Positions 28,214-37,799 of a DNA stretch of 64,000 nucleotides are shown here, one piece after another (the stretch's first letter is position 1; the number at the start of each line of letters is the position of its first letter). The translations under genes and the position numbers were made by a program. Origin of the DNA: Colwellia sp. BRX10-3 (GTDB lineage Bacteria; Pseudomonadota; Gammaproteobacteria; Enterobacterales; Alteromonadaceae). The stretch lies in the NCBI RefSeq assembly GCF_014077505.1, contig NZ_JACGWA010000011.1, forward strand, positions 1 to 64,000, in the 5' to 3' direction. The notes under the pieces were generated by a model. It searched no databases. It saw only the letters and a list, made by a program, of their open reading frames with translations, and had not been told where the DNA came from.

Positions 28214-30514
28214 ATGGATCATAAAATAGAATTATTAGCCCCAGGTGGCGATGTTGACGCAATTAAAGCGGCAATTATAGCTGGAGCCGACGCGGTATAT
28301 TGCGGTTTAGACACACTAAATGCCCGTAATCGCGCTGCTAATATCTCCTTTGAACAACTCATTGGCATCATTCGTCTTGCCCATCAATACGAATGCCAAA
28401 TATTTTTGACCTTAAACGTTATTATTTTAGAGCGTGAATTTAAGTCGATTGCAAAGCTTCTCAGTAAATTGGTAAACACCACATTAGACGGCGTTATCGT
28501 GCAAGATATCGGCATGTTTAACATTATTAAAAAGCATTTTCCGACTTTAGACATTCATGCTTCAACTCAGTTAACTACCCATAATATTGGCCAAATTCCG
28601 TTTTTGAAAAAATTAGGTGCCTCGCGGGTTAACTTATCAAGAGAATTAAACTTACGCGAAATAACCGCTATTACTGAAGTTTGCAATGAATATAATGTGC
28701 TAACCGAAGTATTCGTTCATGGCTCACTTTGCGTTGCCTTTTCAGGCTTATGTTACTCAACCTCTGCTAGTGTTGGTAACTCAGGAAACCGTGGTCGCTG
28801 CAGCCAAGCATGTCGTGAAGAATATGAAACCACACCGACTGGTCATAACTTCCCACTAAATATTAAAGACAACTCTGCCTTTTTTGACTTACCTGCTTTA
28901 ATCGAAGCTGGTGTGCATTCTTTTAAAATTGAAGGCCGTATTAAAGGCGCTAACTACGTACACACGGTAGTTGATAGTTTCCGTAAACAAATTGATGGTT
29001 TCCTCAATACCGGCGAATTAACTGAAGATGGCGAACGACTTTATAAAGTATTTAATCGCGACTTCTCCAATGCCTTTTTACGTGGCGATTTAAATCAATC
29101 GATGTTTATTGATAACCCGCGCGATAACTCAAAAGTGCATGCGGTCAGTAAGTTTAAAGCCGATGAAAGCCAAGCTATTTCAGTGGTACAAATTCAAGAT
29201 GTAGAGCAAAACCTGCAAACAGATAAAAACGATATTGAAGCGGAAGTGGTTGAGAAAATAAAGCATTTAAGTATTGAAAAAGTGCCGTTAACCTTAAGCT
29301 TTTCAGGTCAACTTGAGCAACCGCTCACGGTTACAGTAAACACAACAGGCTTTTCTATTGAGCAAAATACCTTTGCCGTGCAGTCAACTAGCCTATTACG
29401 CGCCAGTGATAACGCCAGTATTGACAAGGCAACGATAGAAAAACGCTTTAAAAGTTTTAACAACGCCGAATTTTTACTGACCGAGCTAAACTGCGATAAC
29501 CTAAACACAGGTTTAAGCATCCCATTTAAAGAGCTAACCGCACTTAAAAACCAAATCGCCAGCACGTTAAATAATGCTGTTGATATTATCCCTGAGGTGA
29601 CTTTACCTAAGTTGGTTAGTCACCCTAAAAGTGATACTTCAAAGGCAAGTAAAGCTGAACTATCAATTTTGATTTGTGACGAAGCCGATGTTGCGCTTAC
29701 AGAGGTTACTGATGCTGATATTTACTTTAAATTACCCGATGCTTACAAACGTGGCTGCACTAAGTATGTTGGCTTTTTACAGAACAACCCACGTTTAATC
29801 CCATGGTTCCCTGCCGTACTTATCGGTAAGGATTACGATGCGGCTGTCACTATTTTAGAGCAAGTAAAACCTGAACTTATCGTCACGAATAACACAGGCA
29901 TTGCTTATAAAGCCAATGCCTTAGGCATAAAATGGATTGCTGGCCCGTTTTTAAACACCACCAACTCATACGCGCTATTAGCCATGAAAGAAGACTTTGA
30001 CTGTAGCGGCGCGTTTATTTCAAACGAAATTAATGCCATGCAAATGAAGCATATTGCACGCCCTGAAAACTTTAAATTATTTTACAGCATTTACCACCCT
30101 ATCTTGTTGATGACTAGCCGACAGTGTTTCTTCCAACAAAGTGTGGGTTGTGAAAAACCACGCATCGACAATGGCTGTATGCTCTCATGTGATAAGTCGA
30201 CTAGCATCACTAACCTTAAAGGCGTGTCGTTTGCTATTGATAAACAAAAAGCCGGTTACCCAAGTATTTATAACCAAGATCAGTTTTTAAATATGGAAAT
30301 TATTGAAGATTTATTCGGTTTATTCGACAGCTTTATGATTGATTTAACCAACATTGGCGCAGGCGATAAAGAATCTCCTGATAAAGCCTTGATGATCAGC
30401 CAATTTGAAGAACTATTGTCTAATCAAGTGCAGGATGAGCAGTCGGCAGTAAAACAACAGTTAAATAATTTAGTGCCTGAGTCGACTAATATTCAATACC
30501 ATAATGGTTTGTAG
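28214..30514 (+). CDS. rlhA: U32 family protein, RlhA-like rRNA hydroxylation factor
   Basis: This 766-residue protein belongs to the peptidase U32 family. It starts IELLAPGGDVDAIKAAI, and the characteristic HGSLCVAFSG and GNRGRCSQACR segment supplies the iron-sulfur cysteines. It aligns best with E. coli RlhA, which is needed for hydroxylation of C2501 in 23S rRNA, but is about 110 residues longer. The C-terminal part carries a second cysteine group (SRQCFF, VGCEKP, CMLSC). Assignment to RlhA rather than another U32 paralogue is likely but not certain. It is a single gene, with a terminator shared with the convergent aldo/keto reductase gene. Confidence 0.82.
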   Translation: MDHKIELLAPGGDVDAIKAAIIAGADAVYCGLDTLNARNRAANISFEQLIGIIRLAHQYECQIFLTLNVIILEREFKSIAKLLSKLVNTTLDGVIVQDIGMFNIIKKHFPTLDIHASTQLTTHNIGQIPFLKKLGASRVNLSRELNLREITAITEVCNEYNVLTEVFVHGSLCVAFSGLCYSTSASVGNSGNRGRCSQACREEYETTPTGHNFPLNIKDNSAFFDLPALIEAGVHSFKIEGRIKGANYVHTVVDSFRKQIDGFLNTGELTEDGERLYKVFNRDFSNAFLRGDLNQSMFIDNPRDNSKVHAVSKFKADESQAISVVQIQDVEQNLQTDKNDIEAEVVEKIKHLSIEKVPLTLSFSGQLEQPLTVTVNTTGFSIEQNTFAVQSTSLLRASDNASIDKATIEKRFKSFNNAEFLLTELNCDNLNTGLSIPFKELTALKNQIASTLNNAVDIIPEVTLPKLVSHPKSDTSKASKAELSILICDEADVALTEVTDADIYFKLPDAYKRGCTKYVGFLQNNPRLIPWFPAVLIGKDYDAAVTILEQVKPELIVTNNTGIAYKANALGIKWIAGPFLNTTNSYALLAMKEDFDCSGAFISNEINAMQMKHIARPENFKLFYSIYHPILLMTSRQCFFQQSVGCEKPRIDNGCMLSCDKSTSITNLKGVSFAIDKQKAGYPSIYNQDQFLNMEIIEDLFGLFDSFMIDLTNIGAGDKESPDKALMISQFEELLSNQVQDEQSAVKQQLNNLVPESTNIQYHNGL

Positions 30515-30550
30515 ATAAGGTACGATTTATTATTTAGACAATGTAAATTA

Positions 30551-30595
30551 AAAAAGCCACTCACTTACGATTATAAAGTAAATGAGTGGCTTTAT
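30551..30595. terminator. Bidirectional terminator between rlhA and the aldo/keto reductase gene
   Basis: AAAGCCACTCA pairs with TGAGTGGCTTT (11 bp), and the stem extends by a further TTAC/GTAA. An A-run lies on the left and a T-run on the right. The flanking genes converge. Confidence 0.82.
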
Positions 30596-30631
30596 TGATG
30601 GTTAACTTAACACTTTATTTAAAAAGAAAAA

Positions 30632-31549
30632 CTACGGCACTGCTTGGCCATTTCTAGCTTCTAGCAAGCGATACCAATCTTCACGCGAGTAATCTAGTGC
30701 TAAGGCTTGTTTGGCCGCAACAATGCGCTCTGGGGTCGTTGAACCTATAATGGGGCAAATATTGGCAGGGTGTTTTAACAACCAAGCAAGAATAACTTGC
30801 CAAGGTGCGCAACCATAGATTTTACTTTGGCTGTTTAGTTCTCTTTCAATTCTTTGCTCATCTTCAACTGAAAACGTATTTCCCCATGCAGAATAAGCAA
30901 CACCGCCTAGCGGACACCAGGCAATAGGTGTAATACCCTGTTGCTGACATTGATCTAACGTGCCATCAAGTAAGGTATCGATATTGTGAATATTAATTTC
31001 TACTTGATTGACCAATAATGGCATAGATAACGCAGATTTTAACAACTCAACTTGTGACGGTTTAAAGTTACTAACTCCAAAATGCTTAACCTTACCACTG
31101 GCTTTTAATAGCGCAAAGGTTTCAGCCACTTCGTGCACGTCAAATAAATAATCGGGACGATGCAGTAAAAACATATCTAAATAATCAGTATTTAACCGCT
31201 TTAAAGAACCTTCAACGCTAGACAATAAATACTGTCGACTAAAGTCATAACGTTTTGGCGCGTAGCTATCCTCATTATTATTTGGTCGTATACCGGCTTT
31301 TGAGGTGATAATAATTTCTTCACGTAAATATGGTTGTTCTGCTAACAATTCACCAAAAAGGCTTTCGCAAGTACCGCCTCCGTAGATATCAGCATGATCA
31401 AAATGATTATAGCCAGCTTCGAGCGCTGCCATTACGGCTTGTTTACCTTTAGCACGATCACTCGTGCTATTGTCACCAGCAATACGCATGCAGCCGTAAA
31501 TAAAGCGTGATGACTCGATAGTGGAATTGCCGATTGAGATTTTTTTCAT
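30632..31549 (-). CDS. Aldo/keto reductase (YdhF-like)
   Basis: This 305-residue NADPH-dependent aldo/keto reductase has the (beta/alpha)8 barrel pattern. The catalytic Asp-Tyr pair is in FDHADIYGGG, a Lys is in IITSKAG, and the His is in LLHRPD. The closest named relative by look is E. coli YdhF. It is third in the receptor-halogenase-reductase operon, 20 bases after the halogenase. The substrate is unknown; a sugar or an aldehyde is possible given the regulon. Confidence 0.88.
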   Translation of the reverse strand: MKKISIGNSTIESSRFIYGCMRIAGDNSTSDRAKGKQAVMAALEAGYNHFDHADIYGGGTCESLFGELLAEQPYLREEIIITSKAGIRPNNNEDSYAPKRYDFSRQYLLSSVEGSLKRLNTDYLDMFLLHRPDYLFDVHEVAETFALLKASGKVKHFGVSNFKPSQVELLKSALSMPLLVNQVEINIHNIDTLLDGTLDQCQQQGITPIAWCPLGGVAYSAWGNTFSVEDEQRIERELNSQSKIYGCAPWQVILAWLLKHPANICPIIGSTTPERIVAAKQALALDYSREDWYRLLEARNGQAVP

Positions 31550-31569
31550 TTTTTACTCTTGGTTCTTGA

Positions 31570-33060
31570 TTAAATTTTATTAAGAAACGCTTCATGTGTC
31601 GGCAACTTATCAACCGAACGTTGAATTAATACCTTTAAATTATCAAATAATTCTTCTAATTGGTCTTTTGTGAGCTGGTCGCTTAACGGGTGAGTATCAT
31701 TTGGTACTAGTCCTTGACCAATCATGACTTGCTGCCATGCTATTTCTGTAAATAAATCATCATAATCTCTAAATACTTTACCTGAAGATTTAAACAGCGC
31801 CATTTTAGTGGCTAATGACTCTGGGATATCCATGCGTTGACATTCACGCCAAAATGGCGAGTCACCACGCTGGTTTAACTTATAATGCAAAATAATGAAA
31901 TCTCGAATTTTTTCGATTTCTATTTTTGATTGTCGGTTAAACTCATTAATTTCTTCTTCTTTTATGCCTTGATGAGGGAAATGTTTAATTAATCGAATTA
32001 CTGCGGTTTGAATCAAGTGAATACTGGTCGACTCTAGCGGCTCTAAAAAGCCACTTGATAGACCAATCGCAACAACATTCTTATTCCATTGCTTTCTTCT
32101 TCTACCGGTTTGAAAAGGGATCACTTTAGGCTCTGCAAGCGGCTCACCATCAACATTAGCTAACAAAATTTTCTTTGCACTTTCGTCATCTAAATAGCGG
32201 CTCGAATAAACAATACCGTTACCTGTTCTATGCTGTAGAGGAATTTGCCATTGCCAACCGGCTTCATGGGCAATAGATCGAGTAAATGGTTTAATCGGCG
32301 TTGTCGATGTTGTTGGCATCGCCATCGCTCGATCACAAGGAAGCCAATGTGACCAATCTTCATAGCCTGTGTTTAAGGCTTTTTCTATCAATATTCCGCG
32401 CATTCCAGAACAATCAATAAAAACATCACCAACAACCTTTTGCTGATTATCCAATGTTAAGGTTTTTACATTGCCCGTTTTATTATCAAGCTCAACATCT
32501 TCAATAATGCCTTCAATTCTCTCAACCCCTTTAGCTTCGCTATATTCTCGCAAAAACTTAGCATATAAGCCGGCATCAAAATGGTAGGCATAAGTAATAC
32601 CTGGGATATTCGTACCTTCAAGATTAGGCATTTTACCGAATTTATTCTGCGTTGCCGCTTGATAGTTTACTGAAAAGTCCCAAAAGTCTGACGCTATGCC
32701 TAGTTGCTGACTTTTTACCCAAAAATGATGAAAGTCACAAAATGGAAAGTTTTTGCCTACGCCACCAAAAGCATGCATATAACTGCTGCCAAGCTCTTTC
32801 CAATTTTCAAATTGAATACCTAGCTTTATTGTTGCTTTGGTCGCTTTTAAAAAATCATTTTCATTAATACCGAGTGCGTTATTAAAGTTAATCATTGGTG
32901 GAATTGTCGCTTCTCCAACACCCACTATGCCTATTTTTTCTGATTCTATTAAAGTGATCTTAACGGCTTTTCCTAAAATTTTAGCTAACAAGGCAGCTGA
33001 AATCCAACCTGCGGTACCCCCGCCAACAATAACAACATTTGTGACTTTATCTTTACTCAT
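31570..33060 (-). CDS. Flavin-dependent halogenase (tryptophan halogenase family)
   Basis: This 496-residue protein has the FAD site GGGTAGW at 13-19, GEATIP near 49-54, and Lys79 in the same register as the catalytic Lys79 of PrnA. It also has the halogenase signature WQWQIP and the LEPLEST segment containing the catalytic Glu. All key residues are present, so it should be able to halogenate a substrate with reduced flavin. No tryptophan or antibiotic genes are near. Instead it follows a TonB receptor with MalR-type operators, an association seen widely in sugar-uptake clusters of Alteromonadales and Caulobacter. The substrate is unknown. Confidence 0.9.
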   Translation of the reverse strand: MSKDKVTNVVIVGGGTAGWISAALLAKILGKAVKITLIESEKIGIVGVGEATIPPMINFNNALGINENDFLKATKATIKLGIQFENWKELGSSYMHAFGGVGKNFPFCDFHHFWVKSQQLGIASDFWDFSVNYQAATQNKFGKMPNLEGTNIPGITYAYHFDAGLYAKFLREYSEAKGVERIEGIIEDVELDNKTGNVKTLTLDNQQKVVGDVFIDCSGMRGILIEKALNTGYEDWSHWLPCDRAMAMPTTSTTPIKPFTRSIAHEAGWQWQIPLQHRTGNGIVYSSRYLDDESAKKILLANVDGEPLAEPKVIPFQTGRRRKQWNKNVVAIGLSSGFLEPLESTSIHLIQTAVIRLIKHFPHQGIKEEEINEFNRQSKIEIEKIRDFIILHYKLNQRGDSPFWRECQRMDIPESLATKMALFKSSGKVFRDYDDLFTEIAWQQVMIGQGLVPNDTHPLSDQLTKDQLEELFDNLKVLIQRSVDKLPTHEAFLNKI

Positions 33061-33100
33061 TACTACCTCTAGCTAAAACAGATTTTCAGGTTATTTAAAT

Positions 33101-33135
33101 AAAAAAGCCCCTGCAATATTTATATTACAAGGGCT
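33101..33135 (-). terminator. Intra-operon terminator/attenuator after the TonB receptor
   Basis: On the minus strand AGCCCTTGTAATAT pairs imperfectly with ATATTGCAGGGGCT and is followed by TTTTTT. It lies between the receptor stop (33155) and the halogenase start (33060). Partial read-through would give much receptor and little halogenase and reductase. Confidence 0.75.
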
Positions 33136-33154
33136 AAATAAATACTAGATTAAT

Positions 33155-35956
33155 TTACAGCTTGTAGCTGAAACCTAGCAAATATGTACGACCATAATCT
33201 TGATAATCGCGTACTTGAAGTGCATTTTCGCCCTGAAGAGAGGTAAATGGTTCTGCAGTTAAGTTATAGCCTTGTAAGAATACTGACAAGCCTTCTAAAC
33301 CTTCGATACCTGCTTCACCAAAGTCATAACCAATTTGTGCATCCCAGACCGTTTCGCCAACAATATCAACTTGCGTAGTAGTGAAGCCTAAACCGTAAAC
33401 ATCGCCTTTAAAATCACCACGCTTGCGCATGCTAGTTCTAAATTGAATACCTTCTTTCTCATAGTAAAATGTCAAATTTTGAATTTTGCTCGAAAGACCC
33501 GGTAATTCGTAATCATTACTATTGTGGTCATCAATATTTGACTTAACTCCAGTATGACTAGCAATTAATCCAAAACCATCTAAGCGTTCATCAATAATTT
33601 TGAATGGAAATGTCACCGACAGTTCATAACCCCAAAGTGTGCCGCCGCCGCCATTAACTTTGCCATTACCTGAGGCTATTGGGTTATCAGGTATGTTTCC
33701 TGTTTCTGGATTTACTACACCTGACATGTCAACTTCATATTTTCCGTCGAAGATCCACTGATCTAAATCTTTCCAGAAAAATGCTGTTGAAAAGTAACCT
33801 TCATCACTGAAATAGTTTTCATATGATAAATCCACACCTAATGCTTCTTTTGGCTCAAGTAATGGGTTACCACCACTAATACTCCAATTATTGCCGTTGT
33901 CATCTACTTGCTGACTATAATTAGCATTGACTGAAGCATTCATTTCATCAAGACGGGCACGAGATATAGTTTTAGCGATACCAAAGCGTAACGTTTGTTC
34001 ATCATCAATACGCATTGACAAGTTCAAGCTCGGTAAAACGTTTGAATAATCATGGCTAATATCTGTCGGTGTAGTTACAACCTTTTGATCAATAGTCTGA
34101 ATAGCTGAGCCTCTAGAGCTCTGCTCGGTTTGTACATAACGCACACCAAGATTACCCGTTACTGGAAAGCCGCCTATTTCAGTATCGATGTCAGCTTGAA
34201 CAAATAAAGCGGTAACTTCTTCGTTAACTGACCAAGATTTAGTAGCATGACTAGAATTTGTTAAACTTTCGCGCGTTAAGTCGTAGTAACCGTCTCTTAT
34301 TAACCCTTGAGTATCATAAGCTATCATGTCACCCATACCGATAAAACCTAATGAAGCAGTTCCTTCTCTATATTGCTCTGGGACTGCCATCATGCCTGGA
34401 TTGTCAGGGTATGAAAACGATGAAAGCGTCATAAAGTAACCTTCTGACTCTTTTACTTTTTCGCGCTCACGATATGAAAAACCGTAAGTAATACTTGCAA
34501 TAACGTCATTTTCTATCACTTGAGTTGCCGCCAGTTTAATGGCTTTTAGTTCATCATCAATGCTTGGCGCATTAATAAAACCATCTTGTAACTGGTTTTC
34601 ATATTCAGTGCCTGTAACACCAAACTTATCATTTAATGCTTGGCTCCAGCCCCAAGATAACGGACCGCCTAATTGAATAAGATTGAAATCACTGTAATCT
34701 AAGTCATGGGTAAAAGTAGCGCCAGTATTGCCGCCATCAAAGGTATAACCTAAGTTATCGGCAACACCACGAGCATCACCACGACCGGTACCTGAGTAAC
34801 TTTCAACACTCCAAGTTTCACGTTCAACTTTAGAGTAGCTGACATCAAAGTCTAATGCCCAATCGTCATTAAGGTCATATTTAGCATTAAAGCCAAATGA
34901 TGTCAGTTCAGCGTTTCGCTCTTCGTAGTCATTACGAACAACTACGCGCTGGCCTTGTGTAATAGCACTTGTTACAAAACCGGTATCCGGGTCAATAGTT
35001 GCTGTGTCGCCAGAAATAGAGCCTTGGCCCCAAGCGAAAGGTACTTCAATGCCGCGTAAAATCTTTTCATCAGAAAAGTCTACGTAAAGGGCATCAAAAG
35101 TCATTAATAATTTGTCGTTCGGCGCAACTTCTACAACAAGCATAGTTGAGTCGCGATCTAGTGTAGATGAACGAACAAAAGGTTTAGCACCACCAAGTAT
35201 AGAACCCGTAGTGCCATCTCCATTGGTAAATTCAGGGTAACCCCATGCGTTCCAGCGCTTCTCTTGATTTGGAGAGCTCATTCTAGAATGTGCAAAAGCT
35301 ACACCAACGGTGTCATCAGCAAATTTATCCATATAAGCAAATGTGCCACGAAAACCGCTGTCGTTGCCATCAGGATTTAATTTATCAAAACTGGTTTGCT
35401 CTAATTGGCCATTGAATTGGATAACACGTTCTGATTGAGACAAAGGTTTGACTGTTTGCATATCGATAACACCAGCGATACCTTCACCTTCTATAGTGGC
35501 ATTAGGCGTTTTATAAACCGTTACACCGCTCATGATTTCTGATGGATATAAATCAAACTCAACGCCTCGGTTATCACCGATAGAAACTTGCTCACGACCG
35601 TTGAAGGTAGTTGCACTTTCATTTTCGCCAAAACCGCGAATACTGACTTTACTTGCTCGACCATCTAGTCGCTGTGCTGCAAGGCCAGGTAAACGAGCTA
35701 AAGATTCAGCAATAGAGGAGTCTGGCAGTTTACCAATATCTTCAGCTGATATAGTCTCTACTACGCTAGATGAAAAGCGTTTTTTGTTAATTGACTCTAT
35801 TAAGCTTCCGCGAAAGCCTTTTACTTCAATGACTTCAACTTCTTGTTCTGATACTTCTTTAGCTGCCGTTTCTTCAGCAAGCAGTGGCATACTTAACGCC
35901 ATAAATCCGCTTGATAGCAAAGCCAAAGTTACTCGGCTTGGTTTAAAATTTAACAT
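33155..35956 (-). CDS. TonB-dependent receptor, probable maltodextrin uptake
   Basis: This 933-residue outer-membrane receptor has a signal peptide ending at LLAEE, a TonB-box-like IEVKGF near 43, a plug domain (ISAEDIGKLPDSSIAESLARLPG) and a long beta-barrel, ending in SYKL. It looks like the large TonB receptors of Xanthomonas/Caulobacter type used for oligosaccharides. Two MalR-type palindromes lie 134 and 330 bases upstream of its start. This regulatory link, not homology alone, suggests maltose or maltodextrin as substrate. It heads an operon with a halogenase and an aldo/keto reductase. Confidence 0.92.
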   Translation of the reverse strand: MLNFKPSRVTLALLSSGFMALSMPLLAEETAAKEVSEQEVEVIEVKGFRGSLIESINKKRFSSSVVETISAEDIGKLPDSSIAESLARLPGLAAQRLDGRASKVSIRGFGENESATTFNGREQVSIGDNRGVEFDLYPSEIMSGVTVYKTPNATIEGEGIAGVIDMQTVKPLSQSERVIQFNGQLEQTSFDKLNPDGNDSGFRGTFAYMDKFADDTVGVAFAHSRMSSPNQEKRWNAWGYPEFTNGDGTTGSILGGAKPFVRSSTLDRDSTMLVVEVAPNDKLLMTFDALYVDFSDEKILRGIEVPFAWGQGSISGDTATIDPDTGFVTSAITQGQRVVVRNDYEERNAELTSFGFNAKYDLNDDWALDFDVSYSKVERETWSVESYSGTGRGDARGVADNLGYTFDGGNTGATFTHDLDYSDFNLIQLGGPLSWGWSQALNDKFGVTGTEYENQLQDGFINAPSIDDELKAIKLAATQVIENDVIASITYGFSYREREKVKESEGYFMTLSSFSYPDNPGMMAVPEQYREGTASLGFIGMGDMIAYDTQGLIRDGYYDLTRESLTNSSHATKSWSVNEEVTALFVQADIDTEIGGFPVTGNLGVRYVQTEQSSRGSAIQTIDQKVVTTPTDISHDYSNVLPSLNLSMRIDDEQTLRFGIAKTISRARLDEMNASVNANYSQQVDDNGNNWSISGGNPLLEPKEALGVDLSYENYFSDEGYFSTAFFWKDLDQWIFDGKYEVDMSGVVNPETGNIPDNPIASGNGKVNGGGGTLWGYELSVTFPFKIIDERLDGFGLIASHTGVKSNIDDHNSNDYELPGLSSKIQNLTFYYEKEGIQFRTSMRKRGDFKGDVYGLGFTTTQVDIVGETVWDAQIGYDFGEAGIEGLEGLSVFLQGYNLTAEPFTSLQGENALQVRDYQDYGRTYLLGFSYKL

Positions 35957-36089
35957 TGGTGAACTCCCCTATACATCCATGCTTTATTTATTATTCAGCG
36001 TTCCAGCGCTGATGTAGCTATTTGTATTTTTCTGCTTAGTTTTGCAGACAATTCTAATATAGAGTGGAGTCCTGTTGATGAATACTATT

Positions 36090-36103
36090 TGCATACGTAT
36101 TCA
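36090..36103. promoter_or_regulatory. MalR-type operator, receptor-proximal
   Basis: TGCATACGTATTCA is the exact reverse complement of the operator before the sugar carrier (TGAATACGTATGCA). It lies 134 bases upstream of the receptor start. Confidence 0.75.
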
Positions 36104-36285
36104 TAAGTCCTCTACAAATACCTATAGGAAAGACAAACATGATACATCATCCAATTTCTTTTAAAATAAAAACCCAACTGAATAACATTTAACTATTTAA
36201 TAACATGGAGTTACAAAAAAATAAAAACCGATTTTTAAAATAGTATTTGCCACAACAATTAATAATTTTCTTTTAATATCAGCTT

Positions 36286-36299
36286 TGAATACGTATGTA
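36286..36299. promoter_or_regulatory. MalR-type operator, receptor-distal
   Basis: TGAATACGTATGTA has the same ATACGTAT core. It is 196 bp from the proximal copy and about 350 bases upstream of the divergent membrane-protein gene. Confidence 0.7.
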
Positions 36300-36644
36300 A
36301 CACATGTGGTCATTTTAGTGCTTTGGAACAATTTAGACATAATTACCGTCATGGTATTTATCTTTCAGAATAATATCGGCTTAAACTACTTTTATACGTA
36401 AAGGTGATATAAATTAGCGTCTCAACTTACGCTATAAGTTAAATGGTTAACTTTGAACACTATCATCGGATTTAGAAGCAACACTATTTTTATTATGTTT
36501 GTTCATGTTGCGCAGACTTAGTGCTTTACACCTTGGCTTATTGCTTAAAATTCAACTTCAAGCGTTCATTAAACTCCTTTATACTAAACACTCATTAGTT
36601 AAGTATAAAAAGTTTAAATATCAATAATTACAAAAGGATTACCT

Positions 36645-37685
36645 TTGAGAGCCGCTGTAAAATACCGTTTAATATTCTTATGTACTGCCATAATAAGCTA
36701 CTACTTAGGATTTGCATTTATACCTGAAACTACAACCACTAAATTAGGGCTATATCCTGTAATTCTTGCAAGTATTATTTACTTTGTAGTGCTGCCAATA
36801 TTTTACTGGTTTATGATCATAAAAGCCGGCAAGCAAAAGGCATGGAAACTATTAATTATATTTAGTCTTTCTAGTGCTATTGCCCGCTTTAGTTTTCCGG
36901 AAGATATTGCACAACATTTCGATTTTATTTTATGGCTGCGATATCCCATTATTGCCGTTTTATTGATTATTGAATTATATTTGATGTTTGTTATTGTCAA
37001 AGGTCTATGGCAAGCGCGTAATTTAACGGGTGATCCGCGTATTAGTGTAATTGAAAAGTATGATGATGATAAAAAACAAGCTTTGGCGTTAACCTTAGCT
37101 ACAGAGCCTGCCAGTTGGTATTACGCCATACCTCGGTTGTCTAAACGGCATATTAAGTCAATAGACAAAATCAACTTACTATCAAGCAATACTTGGCATT
37201 TTCTAGCCATCAACTTGTCATTAATTGTCATAGCAACGCTTTGTTACCAATTGCTGGTAGATTGGAGTGAAACCCTTGCCATCATAGCTGCTACATTTAT
37301 TTTGTATGGTTTTATTATGATGACAGCAAACTATCGATTATCACGCTACTACTCTATTTATATTCAAGATGAAAAACTGATCATTAACAATACTATTTTC
37401 AACTTTATGGTAATACCGCTTGCCGATATTACGTCGGTTTCATTAAACCCAGTCGATAAAATAGCAACAGATAAACAACAAGACAATAATGACGATACTA
37501 CAAATAATGAGCGCTTAATTATTGGGCGAAGTAAATACCCCAATATAAAAATAACTTTCAAAAAGCCTATAAAATATTGGGGTATGATGGGCGCTTTTGT
37601 TGAGTCGTTTGAACAAGTTTTAATCAAGGTTGAACAACCAACAAAAGTGATTAATGCTTTGGAAGAAATTAATTCACCGCAGTAA
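36645..37685 (+). CDS. Hypothetical membrane protein
   Basis: This 346-residue protein of unknown family starts at TTG, with AAAAGGA eight bases upstream. Four hydrophobic segments occupy roughly residues 8-120, a polar domain follows, two more segments lie around 185-230, and then comes a soluble tail. The tail (SIYIQDEKLIINNTIFNFMV, then VIPLADITSVS) has the look of a PH-like strand-rich domain of the kind seen in bacterial bPH2 membrane proteins, but I cannot assign it firmly. It stands alone upstream of lgt, from which it is separated by 114 bases. Confidence 0.7.
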   Translation: MRAAVKYRLIFLCTAIISYYLGFAFIPETTTTKLGLYPVILASIIYFVVLPIFYWFMIIKAGKQKAWKLLIIFSLSSAIARFSFPEDIAQHFDFILWLRYPIIAVLLIIELYLMFVIVKGLWQARNLTGDPRISVIEKYDDDKKQALALTLATEPASWYYAIPRLSKRHIKSIDKINLLSSNTWHFLAINLSLIVIATLCYQLLVDWSETLAIIAATFILYGFIMMTANYRLSRYYSIYIQDEKLIINNTIFNFMVIPLADITSVSLNPVDKIATDKQQDNNDDTTNNERLIIGRSKYPNIKITFKKPIKYWGMMGAFVESFEQVLIKVEQPTKVINALEEINSPQ

Positions 37686-37799
37686 CAAGTAGCTTGATAG
37701 AATATCGGAAATTAAATCGCTGCTTAACTTAAATCATATTAAATTTTTGCATATTTTAGTTAAGTAACATCCAACATTAGCAATATTAAGGGTTATTCT

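Larger units (their letters stand above)
35957..36644. promoter_or_regulatory. Upstream region of the TonB receptor operon
   Basis: This 688-base non-coding region lies between divergent genes. It holds two copies of the MalR-type palindrome 196 bp apart, far enough for DNA looping. A minus-strand TATATT near 36057 could be a -10 box for the receptor. No coding or RNA signal is otherwise apparent. Confidence 0.5.

Noticed and set aside
35532-36017. 161-codon plus-strand frame opposite the TonB receptor start
   Set aside because: Antisense to the signal and plug region; Ser-rich shadow translation without a start signal.
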